From contig CAVRJK010000002.1 of the NCBI GenBank assembly GCA_963721645.1, forward strand, positions 2,294,001 to 2,358,000: a DNA stretch of 64,000 nt, read 5' to 3'. Position 1 is the stretch's first letter. Each line of letters opens with the position of its first letter. The notes beneath the pieces are model-generated. The model did not search any database and was not told the origin of the DNA. It worked only from the letters and a program-made list of their open reading frames with translations. A program made the position numbers and the translations under genes. Shown here piece by piece: positions 1 through 6,975 of the stretch. This DNA comes from JALZKA01 sp963721645 (lineage in GTDB: Bacteria; Actinomycetota; Thermoleophilia; Solirubrobacterales; 70-9).

Positions 1-881
1 GCCGGAAACTCATCCAATGCCGCCGGGTCGGACGTGAGCTGGTCCGGCGTGCTGGGCGTCAACCCTGCAGTCCATAGGTCCCAGTCCGTGTTGCTCGCCC
101 GGTTCTGAAACACGATCTGTTCGCCGTCCGGCGATACGACCGGATTTCTCTGGTCGACCGCGCCCTGAACGAGCGGCACGATGTTCCCGCCGCTGGGGTC
201 CATCTTGTAGATGTCGCTACCGCTGCCGGGAACCGCGAGCTGATAGACGATGGTCTGGCCGTCGGGTGACCAGTCTGGATGGGATGCAGTGGCCTGTGAG
301 GCCGTGAGGTTGAGCTCGCTTTCGCCATTCCGATAGACGGTGTAGATGTCGGTCGAAGCGAAATTACTGCGGTCAAAAGCGATCCAGTCGCCGTCGGGAG
401 AGTAGGTCGGGTGCAGGCCGTCAACGACGAGGTTTCGCTTATTGCTGCCGTCCAGCTTCATCGTCTTGATGTAGCTCTCGAAGTTCACGATCTGGTTCCA
501 GATCAGTTTCTTCCCCGAGGGCGCGAATGCGACACCCCAATTTGATCTGTTGCTGGTCAGAGGCCGCTTGCCGCTGCCGTCCGAGTTCATCAGCCAGATG
601 TTGTCGTCCCGGGTCCAGGCGATTTGATTGCCGTCTGGCGAGTAGGCGGGCTCTTCGTCATCGTTGTTCGGACTGCGGCGAGTGAGGTTGATCAGGCGCG
701 AGCCGTCGGGCTTCATCGAGTAGATGTCACCAGTGTTGGATCCGTTCGCGAAGCGATCGAACGCGATCCTGCCATTCTCGCCGGAAACCGCGGCCCCTCC
801 GACGGCTGCCGACCCGAGGCAAGCGACGGTCGCCGCGATGATCACTACGGCCGACCAGCGCCTCCTTGAAACCGGATTCAA
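1..881 (-). CDS. Secreted TolB/WD40-like beta-propeller protein (3' end outside window)
   Basis: The minus frame is open from a TTG at 881 to the window edge, so the C-terminus is missing. An in-frame TAA lies just upstream and a GGGGAG ribosome binding site sits 1 nt before the TTG region, which fixes the start. The protein begins with three arginines and a hydrophobic stretch ending in alanines, a signal peptide. After it come repeated propeller blades with the PD40 signature: P-A-Y-S-P-D-G-N-Q-I-A-W, H-P-T-Y-S-P-D-G-D-W-I-A-F, H-P-D-W-S-P-D-G and N-P-V-V-S-P-D-G. Blades alternate with D-I-Y-x-M-x-x-D-G-S segments. These repeats are typical of periplasmic or exported TolB-like propellers that bind peptides or sugars. 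No enzymatic domain is visible in the part present; ligand unknown. Confidence 0.85.
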   Translation of the reverse strand, partial: MNPVSRRRWSAVVIIAATVACLGSAAVGGAAVSGENGRIAFDRFANGSNTGDIYSMKPDGSRLINLTRRSPNNDDEEPAYSPDGNQIAWTRDDNIWLMNSDGSGKRPLTSNRSNWGVAFAPSGKKLIWNQIVNFESYIKTMKLDGSNKRNLVVDGLHPTYSPDGDWIAFDRSNFASTDIYTVYRNGESELNLTASQATASHPDWSPDGQTIVYQLAVPGSGSDIYKMDPSGGNIVPLVQGAVDQRNPVVSPDGEQIVFQNRASNTDWDLWTAGLTPSTPDQLTSDPAALDEFP

Positions 882-906
882 TCGCTCCCCTTAGTAGACA
901 TCGACC

Positions 907-1337
907 CTATGACTTTGTTCGCTCTAGGTCAAGGAATGCCGCATCAGCGGCTCCCTCGCGCGTATGCCTCGACTCGATCTGGGCGAAGACCGGCTCGATG
1001 ATCCGTTGTCGTCGCTGGTAGGCCTCTTCGCCCTCGGGCTCCTTGAGCCGGTCTCGCATCCACTCGTAGTCGGGGCCAAGGCGGATCTTGTCGGCGCCCG
1101 GCTGGTGTCGGCATCAGGTGGGCAAAAGACAGTCGCGCCTTTGGCTTCGAGCGAGCGGATCTGGAGCGAGTTCCGATAGCCGGCGTCGGCGAGGACGGTC
1201 GTTGTCCTCTCTTCGATCCCGGTTCTCGTCAGCTCCGCCTCGGCGAGGCGGGCCATCGGCTCGACGCGGTGGCGCTCGTTGCCGCCCGTGATCAGCTCGG
1301 GGGCGACGATCATCTGGTCTCGGGTGGCGGTAGGGTT
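907..1337 (-). pseudogene. Remnant of a DDE transposase (IS1182-like), truncated and frameshifted
   Basis: In the minus frame upstream, residues read H-Q-N-P-T-A-T-R-D-Q-M-I-V-A-P-E, then L-A-D-A-G-Y-R-N-S and E-A-K-G-A-T-V-F-C-P-P-D. These match the central part of an IS1182-type DDE transposase, including the A-D-A-G-Y segment before the second catalytic Asp region. Near 1095 the reading moves to another frame, where D-Y-E-W-M-R-D-R-L, Q-R-R-Q-R-I-I-E-P-V-F-A-Q-I-E and R-E-G-A-A-D-A-A-F follow, the usual C-terminal R-R-x-x-x-E-P-V-F block. It stops at 907-909. The N-terminal half is missing and no inverted repeats are seen, so this is a dead insertion-sequence fragment. The exact family is a judgement from motifs. 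Confidence 0.7.
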
Positions 1338-1412
1338 TTGGTGCCAAGCAAACCTCGGGGGGCCCGGTTACCGGCTCGGCGGGCTCTCTCCAGTTACGCA
1401 TAGGAGAAACCC

Positions 1413-1874
1413 ATGAATCGGATTCCGCGCGAGACCCCATCACCTTCGATGGCGGTGGCCCTTGTCGCCCTATTCGTCGCGCTCGGCGGGGTCGCCTGGG
1501 CAGCGGCCACGATCGGTGCTCGCGACATCAAGGACAACGCCGTGCGCACTAAACACATCAAGGGCGGTCAGGTGAAGACCTCGGACCTCGCCGGGACGGC
1601 CAAAGCAGCCTTCCTGAGCAGCGATGTGACGGTCAGGGAGACCGTCACCCAGTTCGTCGATAACGGCAGCATCTCCGGGCCATCGGCGTCCTGTAACCCT
1701 GGCGAGATTGCGATCGCGGGCGGCGTGGGATGGTCAGCAACACCCCAGGCGAACACGATGGTGATGCTGGAGAGTGGACCAAGTGGTACCGACGCTTGGA
1801 CGGTGACGGTGGGGAACACCAGCGGCTCGACCCAAGGCTTCAGGGTGAAGGTGGTTTGCGTAGCAGCGGGTTGA
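1413..1874 (+). CDS. Secreted protein of the VALFVALGG signal family
   Basis: A 153-residue protein with a good ribosome binding site (AGGAGA) before the ATG. The N-terminus P-S-P-S-M-A-V-A-L-V-A-L-F-V-A-L-G-G-V-A-W-A is a signal peptide shared, with variation, by four other proteins in this window (6153, 15521, 34486 and 35390). It is followed by the family's linker, D-I-K-D-N-A-V-R-T-K-H-I-K-G-G-Q-V-K-T-S-D-L, which has spaced isoleucine and valine residues suggesting a short stalk. The C-terminal ~90 residues contain two cysteines and Gly/Ser/Thr-rich strands, consistent with a small beta domain outside the membrane. Function unknown. Confidence 0.8.
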   Translation: MNRIPRETPSPSMAVALVALFVALGGVAWAAATIGARDIKDNAVRTKHIKGGQVKTSDLAGTAKAAFLSSDVTVRETVTQFVDNGSISGPSASCNPGEIAIAGGVGWSATPQANTMVMLESGPSGTDAWTVTVGNTSGSTQGFRVKVVCVAAG

Positions 1875-2205
1875 ACTGAAGGAGGTGACGCGGTAGCGAG
1901 CACGCTCCGGTTTGCGGTCCGTCACAAGAGATATGAGCCGCACTTCGCACCATCTCGGAAAGCCTCGCTCAGCGCCGGGTTCTCCGCGCGAGGAACGCTC
2001 AGCGCGCGGCGAGACGTTTCGCAGTTGGTCCCAAACCCCCCTTTCGCCGAACCCCGCGCTCCCACCGAGCGACTCATCGTCGGTCCAAGCGCAGCTCGCG
2101 AGAACTGTCGCTTTGCATGGAAAGCACATAGGTCGGACAGGCCTTGACAAGGCGCCCGCCGGATGGGAACGTTCGCAGCAGACAGGGCGAGGAAAGGGAG
2201 GCCGC
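1875..2205. other. Gene-free stretch carrying two repeat-family copies
   Basis: No coding region is supported here. A plus-strand frame is open from 1912, but its translation is Arg/Ser-rich and unlike a protein. The stretch holds one member of a second dispersed repeat (about 1985-2035, core GAGACGTTTCGCAG) and a GCTTTGCATGGAAAGC element at 2110-2125. In this window the latter normally marks SnoaL promoters. Confidence 0.6.
2110..2125 (+). promoter_or_regulatory. GCTTTGCATGGAAAGC element (copy without a SnoaL gene)
   Basis: An exact copy of the 16-nt sequence that can fold as a GCTTT/AAAGC hairpin or serve as a protein-binding site. It is identical to the copy at 6101-6116 and nearly identical to 6887-6902. 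Here it lies about 80 nt upstream of the secreted-protein gene at 2206, with no GATACT box behind it. Confidence 0.5.
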
Positions 2206-3135
2206 ATGCGCGCACAACTTCGGGGGCGGAGGAGTCTGGCTTACGCCACTGCTCTTTCGGTAGCAATCGGGCTCATTGGCGGTGTTGCGAGCGGCACGGC
2301 CGCGAATACCAAGGAGTACGGCTACGTCACTAAGACACTGGCGCTGCCGGCGACCAACTCTGACGTGCATGCCTACGGCAGGGACATCGACCGTGATGGC
2401 CAGCGCGACAACGTCCTCGGACAGTTCCTCGCGGACCTGGATCAGAACGGGCTCGACCTTCAGACGGATCTGAGCGCAGCAGTCGAGCGTGGGGATCTGC
2501 TGATGCTCCACTCGCTGCGAACACCGTCTTTCGCAAGCACAAAGGACGCGACTTGGCAGGTGCTCTTCGGCGAGGAGACGGACAACCCAGACTTTTCCGG
2601 CCTCGGCTCATTCACAGTGGATGGCAGCGCTCCGCGCTCGTCCCGAATGGCGGCGAAGATCAAAAACAATCGGGTGAAGTCGGTCGCGGGTGCGATCCCG
2701 TTGCGGCTCGACATCCTTGGCCGCGGCCTGGAACTGGGCTTGAAGAAGGCAAAGATCCTCGCAACTTGTTCGAAGACGAGTTGTGCCAGCGGCCGGATCA
2801 ACGGTGTGATCACGACCCAGACTCTCAACAACTATCTGCTTCCGGAGCTCTCCGAGCATTTCACTGCGATCGTGCAGCGAGACTGCACCATGCCTGGGCA
2901 GCCGAGTGGGGGCTGCATGAGTGACTCGACCGGGAAGAGCATCTTCCTCTTGTTCGACGGGGACGACAACCTGGTGATCACCGAGGAGGAGCTCAGGCAA
3001 AACTCCCTGATCCCCCTCACGCCTGATCTTGATCTGGTGAAGGCCAACGGCAAGCCAGGACGGGATGGAGAGGCTGATGCCATGTCTATGGGCCTCGGCT
3101 TCGAAGCGGTACGTGCACAACTGAACAGCCCGTGA
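2206..3135 (+). CDS. Secreted protein with an EF-hand-like calcium loop
   Basis: A 309-residue protein. The frame is open further upstream, but the ATG at 2206 is preceded by a GGAAAGGGAGG ribosome binding site and followed by a clear signal peptide (R-G-R-R-S-L-A-Y, then hydrophobic residues to A-S-G-T-A-A), so this start was chosen. The mature part has an Asp-rich segment D-I-D-R-D-G-Q-R-D-N and D-L-D-Q-N-G-L-D-L near residues 60-85, and D-G-D-D-N-L-V-I-T-E-E-E-L near residue 255. The last matches an EF-hand calcium-binding loop. Four cysteines in the middle could form disulfides. The enzyme family was not recognised; extracellular calcium binding is the only supported property. Confidence 0.75.
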   Translation: MRAQLRGRRSLAYATALSVAIGLIGGVASGTAANTKEYGYVTKTLALPATNSDVHAYGRDIDRDGQRDNVLGQFLADLDQNGLDLQTDLSAAVERGDLLMLHSLRTPSFASTKDATWQVLFGEETDNPDFSGLGSFTVDGSAPRSSRMAAKIKNNRVKSVAGAIPLRLDILGRGLELGLKKAKILATCSKTSCASGRINGVITTQTLNNYLLPELSEHFTAIVQRDCTMPGQPSGGCMSDSTGKSIFLLFDGDDNLVITEEELRQNSLIPLTPDLDLVKANGKPGRDGEADAMSMGLGFEAVRAQLNSP

Positions 3136-3162
3136 ACTTGTAAGGAACGTCGACCTTGACTT

Positions 3163-3186
3163 AGGTGCTTTGGACGAACAGCGTCT
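3163..3186 (+). repeat. GCTT-GGACGA-AGC hairpin repeat
   Basis: Sequence AGGTGCTTTGGACGAACAGC with a few more bases. It is a member of the small hairpin family seen after SnoaL stop codons (3653, 7382, 8110, 8612, 17399). Here it precedes the first SnoaL gene of the window. Confidence 0.5.
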
Positions 3187-3191
3187 AGCTC

Positions 3192-3236
3192 GTTTTGCCG
3201 GAAAGCGTGTGCCTTCGCACAAGCGATACTTGGCGC
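3192..3236 (+). promoter_or_regulatory. SnoaL promoter: upstream hairpin element plus GATACT box
   Basis: A variant of the GCTTTGCATGGAAAGC element lies at 3192-3206. GATACT at 3225-3230 ends 6 nt before the ATG at 3237. No Shine-Dalgarno sequence is present. If GATACT is the -10 box, transcription would start at or next to the start codon, giving a leaderless mRNA. Confidence 0.55.
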
Positions 3237-3641
3237 ATGTCCGAGGCCAACGCCCAAACTGTGCGACGTGTTCTGAAAGCCTTCAGCCTCGGCGATCTTG
3301 ACTTGGTGCTCGCCTCCTGGAGCGAGGATGCCGTGTGGCGCCCAGCGATCCTTGGCGGCGGTGTTTTGGAGGGCGCGGTCTACGGAGGGCACGCCGGCGC
3401 TCGTGAGTTTCTCGAGGTCCAGCGCGAGGCCTGGGCTTCCGTGACGGCGGAACCCGTCGAAACGCGCGTGAGCGGGGACCTCGTCCTGGTCGAGGTTCGG
3501 CTTGACGCAGTCGGCCGGACGAGCGGCGCTTCGGTGCAACGAACTACCTGGAACGTTTTCGAGGTCCGCGACGGACTGATCGAGGTAGGCCAGGTATTTC
3601 TGACTGAGGACGAAGCGCTCAACGCGTTCGGTGTCACCTAA
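3237..3641 (+). CDS. SnoaL/NTF2-like protein
   Basis: A 134-residue cone-shaped-fold protein of the SnoaL/NTF2-like superfamily. It begins M-S-E-A-N-A-Q-T-V-R-R-V-L-K-A-F, the family's first helix, and has the usual pattern F-S-L-G-D-L-D-L-V-L-A-S-W-S-E-D-A-V-W, then V-Y-G-G-H-A-G-A-R-E-F, strands ending T-W-N-V-F-E-V-R-D-G, and D-E-A-L-N-A-F-G at the end. The superfamily includes polyketide cyclases, isomerases and proteins with no known activity; no catalytic Asp/His pair can be assigned here. The start was moved from an upstream in-frame codon to the ATG that fits both the conserved N-terminus and the GATACT box. Confidence 0.8.
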   Translation: MSEANAQTVRRVLKAFSLGDLDLVLASWSEDAVWRPAILGGGVLEGAVYGGHAGAREFLEVQREAWASVTAEPVETRVSGDLVLVEVRLDAVGRTSGASVQRTTWNVFEVRDGLIEVGQVFLTEDEALNAFGVT

Positions 3642-3652
3642 GGCGTCCTTAG

Positions 3653-3790
3653 GCGCTTTGGACGAGAAGCGTCTTCCCAACTGAGGCAGGCCGCGATCAC
3701 TTGATTGGGCACCAGCCACGTTCTGGTGCCTAAATCCGCGTAAATCCGCGTACATCCGCGTGCCCCCAAGGCATCCGATCCCGTAGCTCC
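3653..3790 (+). repeat. Dispersed tRNA-linked repeat, copy B (3' part degenerate)
   Basis: This starts just after the SnoaL stop codon with a GGCGCTT/AAGCGTC hairpin (3653-3673). A GGGCACCAG / CTGGTGCCT hairpin follows at 3707-3731, then three tandem 10-bp units (AAATCCGCGT, AAATCCGCGT, ACATCCGCGT) at 3732-3761. It ends with GTAGCTCC at 3783-3790, which corresponds to the acceptor end of the tRNA-Ala-like part in other copies. The anticodon and T-arm portion is missing. Confidence 0.65.
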
Positions 3791-4043
3791 TAACGCGCTC
3801 GCGAAAGTGCGCTTACATGGAACGGGACTACCTGGTCAGTCCCTTGCTCAACGCGCCCACGACACCGATAAGGCGCGCTAATCCGAACTCGGCACAAATC
3901 TAATTGCGGCGGTCGACTGGAATTGAGAACGTTCCGCTCGCAGACCGCATTTGCCCGGAGGAACCGATGGCGGATACCGCCTGCCCGCATGGCAATCCGA
4001 CCGTAGCTGCCGGGTCGACAAAGCGACAATGGAAAGAGGCTTC

Positions 4044-4454
4044 ATGAATTGGACACTCGAAGTGGTGGTTGTGCCTGTCTCAGACGTGGACCGAGCCAAG
4101 GCTTTCTACAACACGCAACTCGGATTCGACGTCGACCATGACGTCGAGATCGTCGATGGGAACCGCGTCATTCAGCTCACGCCGCCGGGGTCTGGCTGCT
4201 CGGTCGTCCTCCGTGACGGAACTGCCGCCGGCATGCGGCCCGGCTCGCTCAAGGGCTTGCAGTTGGTCGTTCCGGACGTCCGTGCGGCGCGGGCCCAGCT
4301 CGCCGAGCGCGGAGTCGCAGTCAGCGAGATCAAGGTGATGGGCGAGAATCCCAGGCCTGAGGCGGACCCGCTCGACAATGTCGGGTTCGTCTTTTTCAGC
4401 GACGAAGACGGCAACGAGTGGGCCGTTCAGCAAATATCGGCCCGGGCTGGTTGA
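4044..4454 (+). CDS. VOC (glyoxalase/bleomycin-resistance) superfamily protein
   Basis: A 136-residue single-domain protein. It begins W-T-L-E-V-V-V-V-P-V-S-D-V-D-R-A-K-A-F-Y, the standard VOC beta-alpha start with A-K-x-F-Y, and ends D-N-V-G-F-V-F-F-S-D-E-D-G-N-E-W-A-V-Q-Q, the usual D-P-D-G-N-x-W block. VOC proteins bind a metal and act as dioxygenases, epimerases, lyases or drug-binding proteins. A Glu (D-G-N-E-W) could be a metal ligand, but no clear N-terminal His ligand is seen. The ATG at 4044 has a GAAAGAGG ribosome binding site. It lies between repeat copy B and the SnoaL triplet. Confidence 0.85.
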   Translation: MNWTLEVVVVPVSDVDRAKAFYNTQLGFDVDHDVEIVDGNRVIQLTPPGSGCSVVLRDGTAAGMRPGSLKGLQLVVPDVRAARAQLAERGVAVSEIKVMGENPRPEADPLDNVGFVFFSDEDGNEWAVQQISARAG

Positions 4455-4598
4455 GCCCGCGAGGGCGGCACTCGTTAGAAACCGAGCCTGAGTTCGCATT
4501 GCCCCGGGTACAAATGCTGGATGGGCGCGACGCTCACGCGTCTCAGACGCGCCTGGGTCCTCTCCCCGCCGTTACTCCGCCAGGGGTTCTCGCGACAG

Positions 4599-4647
4599 GC
4601 TTCATGGAAAACATCGATCTCCTGATCGCGAGATACTGCTCGGGGCG
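4599..4647 (+). promoter_or_regulatory. SnoaL promoter for the three-gene cluster
   Basis: A variant of the GCTTTGCATGGAAAGC element (GCTTCATGGAAAAC) is at 4599-4612. GATACT is at 4632-4637, 10 nt before the ATG at 4648, within the sequence ATCGCGAGATACTGC shared with other SnoaL promoters. This is the only promoter seen for the three tandem genes that follow. Confidence 0.5.
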
Positions 4648-5043
4648 ATGTCACGAGAGAACGTGGAACTGGTCGAGCGAATGCTGTCGCGCTTTCACGC
4701 GGGAGATGCCGAGGGGGCCCTTGCCTGTTTTTCCAAAGACGTCATCAGCGAAGCACCTGGCCGTCCTGACCTCGGAGGTGGCCGAGGCCGGGAGGCGCTC
4801 GCCACGCTGGTCGGCAGTTGGGTTGAGTCGTGGGAGGACTGGAGCGAGGAAATCAATGAGGTGCGGGAACTCGGGGATCGCGTAATGGTGACTTCGACTC
4901 AGCGCGGGCGCGGAAAGGGCAGCGGCATCCAAACCGCCGCCCAGTACTCGTATTGCTATGAGGTTCGCAACGGCGAGCTTTCATGGATGGGCTTGTACAA
5001 AAGCCCGGACGAAGCCCTCGAAGCCGTCGGGCGGCGGGAGTAG
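4648..5043 (+). CDS. SnoaL/NTF2-like protein, first of a tandem triplet
   Basis: A 131-residue protein. M-S-R-E-N-V-E-L-V-E-R-M-L-S-R-F is the family N-terminus and F-H-A-G-D-A-E-G-A-L-A-C-F-S-K-D the next helix-turn. The central Q-R-G-R-G-K-G-S-G-I-Q segment is the conserved Gly-rich turn before the C-terminal strands, and the end is P-D-E-A-L-E-A-V-G-R-R-E. The stop is followed by GCG and the ATG of the next paralogue, so the three genes are almost certainly co-transcribed. Likely a small-molecule-binding or isomerase-type fold; substrate unknown. Confidence 0.8.
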   Translation: MSRENVELVERMLSRFHAGDAEGALACFSKDVISEAPGRPDLGGGRGREALATLVGSWVESWEDWSEEINEVRELGDRVMVTSTQRGRGKGSGIQTAAQYSYCYEVRNGELSWMGLYKSPDEALEAVGRRE

Positions 5044-5046
5044 GCG

Positions 5047-5457
5047 ATGTCGCAGGATCACATCGATTTGATCAAACGCGGGCTCGAGGCCTTCAATCGC
5101 GGCGATTGGGACTCTGCCGCTGAGCATTTGGCCGAGAGCGTGGTGTGGATGGGATACCTCGCCAGCGTTGACGGCAGCAAGTCGCTGTTCGGAAGAGAAG
5201 CGATCAAGGAGGCGTGGCGGGAACAGAGCGAAACCCTGGGCCACGAATCGTTCCAGGCCGAAGCGCAGGAGTTCCGCGATCTCGGGGCCGGCACCATTCT
5301 CGCGTCGATGCGGCTTAGTGGCCGGGGCACGGGAAGTGGTCTGCCAATCGAGATCAACTACGTCCAGCTCTGGACGCTCCGCGATGGTTTGGGCGTGCGG
5401 ATTGACAGCTATGGGACGGTGGCCGAAGCCCTTGAGGCCGCGGGACTGTCGGAGTAG
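5047..5457 (+). CDS. SnoaL/NTF2-like protein, second of a tandem triplet
   Basis: A 136-residue protein starting 3 nt after the previous stop. M-S-Q-D-H-I-D-L-I-K-R-G-L-E-A-F-N-R-G-D-W is the family start, S-G-R-G-T-G-S-G-L-P-I-E the Gly-rich turn, and A-E-A-L-E-A-A-G-L-S-E the family end. Separated by TAG-GCG-ATG on both sides. The sequence has diverged well from its neighbours in the middle, so the duplication is not recent or the copies have been selected for different ligands. Confidence 0.82.
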   Translation: MSQDHIDLIKRGLEAFNRGDWDSAAEHLAESVVWMGYLASVDGSKSLFGREAIKEAWREQSETLGHESFQAEAQEFRDLGAGTILASMRLSGRGTGSGLPIEINYVQLWTLRDGLGVRIDSYGTVAEALEAAGLSE

Positions 5458-5460
5458 GCG

Positions 5461-5850
5461 ATGTCGCAAGAGAACGTGGAAACAATCCGGCGAACGTATG
5501 AGGCTTTCAGCCGCGGCGACTTCGATACAGCAAGAAAGCTCTCTCATCCTGAGGCCGTGCTCGTCCCGCCAGGAGGTCAATCGCCCCTGAGAGGCGCTGC
5601 GGTCCGCGCGTGGATGGAGCCGGACGCGATCGCGGAGCAGCGGAGCGAGCCTCGCGAGTTTCGCGTCAGCGGCGACAAGGTCCTTGTCAACCAGCACACA
5701 TGGTCCCGCGGCGCGGGCAGCGGAATCGAGCTGGAGGCTGATTTTTGGGCCGTCTGGACGTTCGATGAGGACGGCCTCGTGACCCGAATCGAGGTGTTTC
5801 TCGTTGATCAGAAAGGAGAGGCCCTCGAAGCTGCCGGGCTGTCGGAGTAG
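5461..5850 (+). CDS. SnoaL/NTF2-like protein, third of a tandem triplet
   Basis: A 129-residue protein: M-S-Q-E-N-V-E-T-I-R-R-T-Y-E-A-F-S-R-G-D-F at the start, R-G-A-G-S-G-I-E-L-E at the turn, and G-E-A-L-E-A-A-G-L-S-E at the end. It begins 3 nt after the second gene's stop with the same TAG-GCG-ATG junction. Repeat copy A follows the stop. No signal peptide; cytoplasmic. Confidence 0.82.
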   Translation: MSQENVETIRRTYEAFSRGDFDTARKLSHPEAVLVPPGGQSPLRGAAVRAWMEPDAIAEQRSEPREFRVSGDKVLVNQHTWSRGAGSGIELEADFWAVWTFDEDGLVTRIEVFLVDQKGEALEAAGLSE

Positions 5851-5918
5851 CTCTCCAAGAGCAGTTCTTGGACGAGGAGCAGTAGTCGCCCGCAACCGGG
5901 CCGGCCGTGACATCGATT

Positions 5919-6054
5919 GGGCACCAGCGTCGTTCGGGTGCCCAAATCCGCGTACATCCGGAGGCATCGGGTCCCGGAATCGAAGCCTATTCGTGCCTGA
6001 GAGCCCCGCGCTTCGCAATCAGGAGGTCGGCGGGTTCGAACCCGCCTAGCTCCA
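5919..6054 (+). repeat. Dispersed tRNA-Ala-linked repeat, copy A
   Basis: Hairpin arms GGGCACCAG (5919-5927) and CGGGTGCCC (5935-5943), then the conserved AATCCGCGTACATCCGGAGG spacer. At about 6001-6054 comes a tRNA-like 3' portion: anticodon loop CTTCGCAAT, AGGTC variable region, T-arm with TTCGAAC loop and acceptor TAGCTCCA. The layout matches tRNA-Ala with a CGC anticodon. One extra G in the T-stem and a mispaired anticodon stem argue against a working tRNA. Confidence 0.7.
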
Positions 6055-6100
6055 TCTCTTGTCTCGGGCTCCCCGCCTAACGATTCTCGGGGGCTTAGAC

Positions 6101-6141
6101 GCTTTGCATGGAAAGCATGTATCTCGCAATCGCGAGATACG
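6101..6141 (+). promoter_or_regulatory. Orphan SnoaL-type promoter unit
   Basis: Exact GCTTTGCATGGAAAGC at 6101-6116, then TCGCAATCGCGAGATACGG containing GATACG at 6136-6141. This is the SnoaL promoter layout, but the plus strand downstream is the 3' end of an unrelated minus-strand gene. The coding part of the former unit appears to be gone. Confidence 0.5.
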
Positions 6142-6152
6142 GACCTCGAGAT

Positions 6153-6758
6153 CTATCCGTCGCCGCTATACGTGATTCCGTCGAGCGAGACGATGTCAGA
6201 ATTTGGTGGAAGGCCGGTGTCGATTTCGATTTGACCAGCAGGCCTTACGATCCCTCGATAGGTACCGGTGGCCGCACCAGAGATTTGGTCAAGCGTCACC
6301 CCACTCACAGTGCGGGCCTGGGGGGTCTGGCACGCGACTGGAAGCTCGAAGGACAGAGCCTCCTCGGGATTGCTGTCCAGCGTATTTTCCAATCCGCCTC
6401 TGAAATGAACAAAGCCGTCGAGGTCCCTGGTGCATTCGGGAGGAATGCCCGACTCGGCCCAGCCTGTCGCGGGGGTAATCGTTATCCAGGCCAGGTCTTG
6501 GAGGTCCTCTTGGGTGAGCGTCTCGTTCTGGATCTTTGCGCTCGTGATCACCTCGTTGGCGATATCGCGGTCGAGGATGCGCCCGTTGCCGATATCGCTG
6601 GACTTCACCTCGTTGGCGATGATGTCCTCAGAGCCGACCGTGTTCTTGCCTGCGAGGGGGCCGTCCACTGCCCAGGCGGTGCCGCCGCAGAGGACGAGGA
6701 ACAAGGCAGTGGCACCCATCCACTGATCTCGCAGATGCGAGCCGAACTTGCGCAGCAT
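6153..6758 (-). CDS. Secreted protein of the GSHLRxQW / ALFLVLxGGTAWA family
   Basis: A 201-residue protein with a GGGAGG ribosome binding site 7 nt before the ATG. The signal segment reads L-R-K-F-G-S-H-L-R-D-Q-W-M-G-A-T-A-L-F-L-V-L, then C-G-G-T-A-W-A. A stalk follows with a repeated pattern (D-I-I-A-N-E-V-K-S-S-D-I-G-N-G-R-I-L-D-R-D-I), then E-N-E-T-L-T-Q-E-D-L-Q-D-L. The C-terminal ~110 residues are a separate domain with two cysteines. The opening is the same as the protein at 15521. Exported; the role is unknown. Confidence 0.8.
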   Translation of the reverse strand: MLRKFGSHLRDQWMGATALFLVLCGGTAWAVDGPLAGKNTVGSEDIIANEVKSSDIGNGRILDRDIANEVITSAKIQNETLTQEDLQDLAWITITPATGWAESGIPPECTRDLDGFVHFRGGLENTLDSNPEEALSFELPVACQTPQARTVSGVTLDQISGAATGTYRGIVRPAGQIEIDTGLPPNSDIVSLDGITYSGDG

Positions 6759-6886
6759 GAAAAGCCTCCCGTCTCAAGACGACGCGAAGCCCCCCTTCTG
6801 CCCCTCGCCGCGGTGTGGCCTCACCCTAAACGACGATCGTTCACTTTGTCAATTTTAAGAAGTTGGGTTGAGAAGAGCATCTCATC

Positions 6887-6975
6887 GCTTTGTATGGAAA
6901 GCGTGCACCTTCCGGTCGGCTGAATACTGCGCGAACATTTGTCGCGGGAGACGTGATTGCGAGATACTGCGGGCG
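6887..6975 (+). promoter_or_regulatory. SnoaL promoter region
   Basis: GCTTTGTATGGAAAGC at 6887-6902 and GATACT at 6963-6968, 7 nt before the ATG at 6976. The spacing between the two elements is about 40 nt longer than in the copies at 3192, 4599 and 12384, owing to an inserted stretch. TTGTCG lies 18 nt before GATACT and could be a -35 box. Confidence 0.5.

Noticed and set aside
1912..2205. In-frame 98-codon extension upstream of the EF-hand-like secreted protein
   Set aside because: It lacks protein character, covers two repeat elements and would bury the signal peptide; the ATG at 2206 has a strong ribosome binding site.
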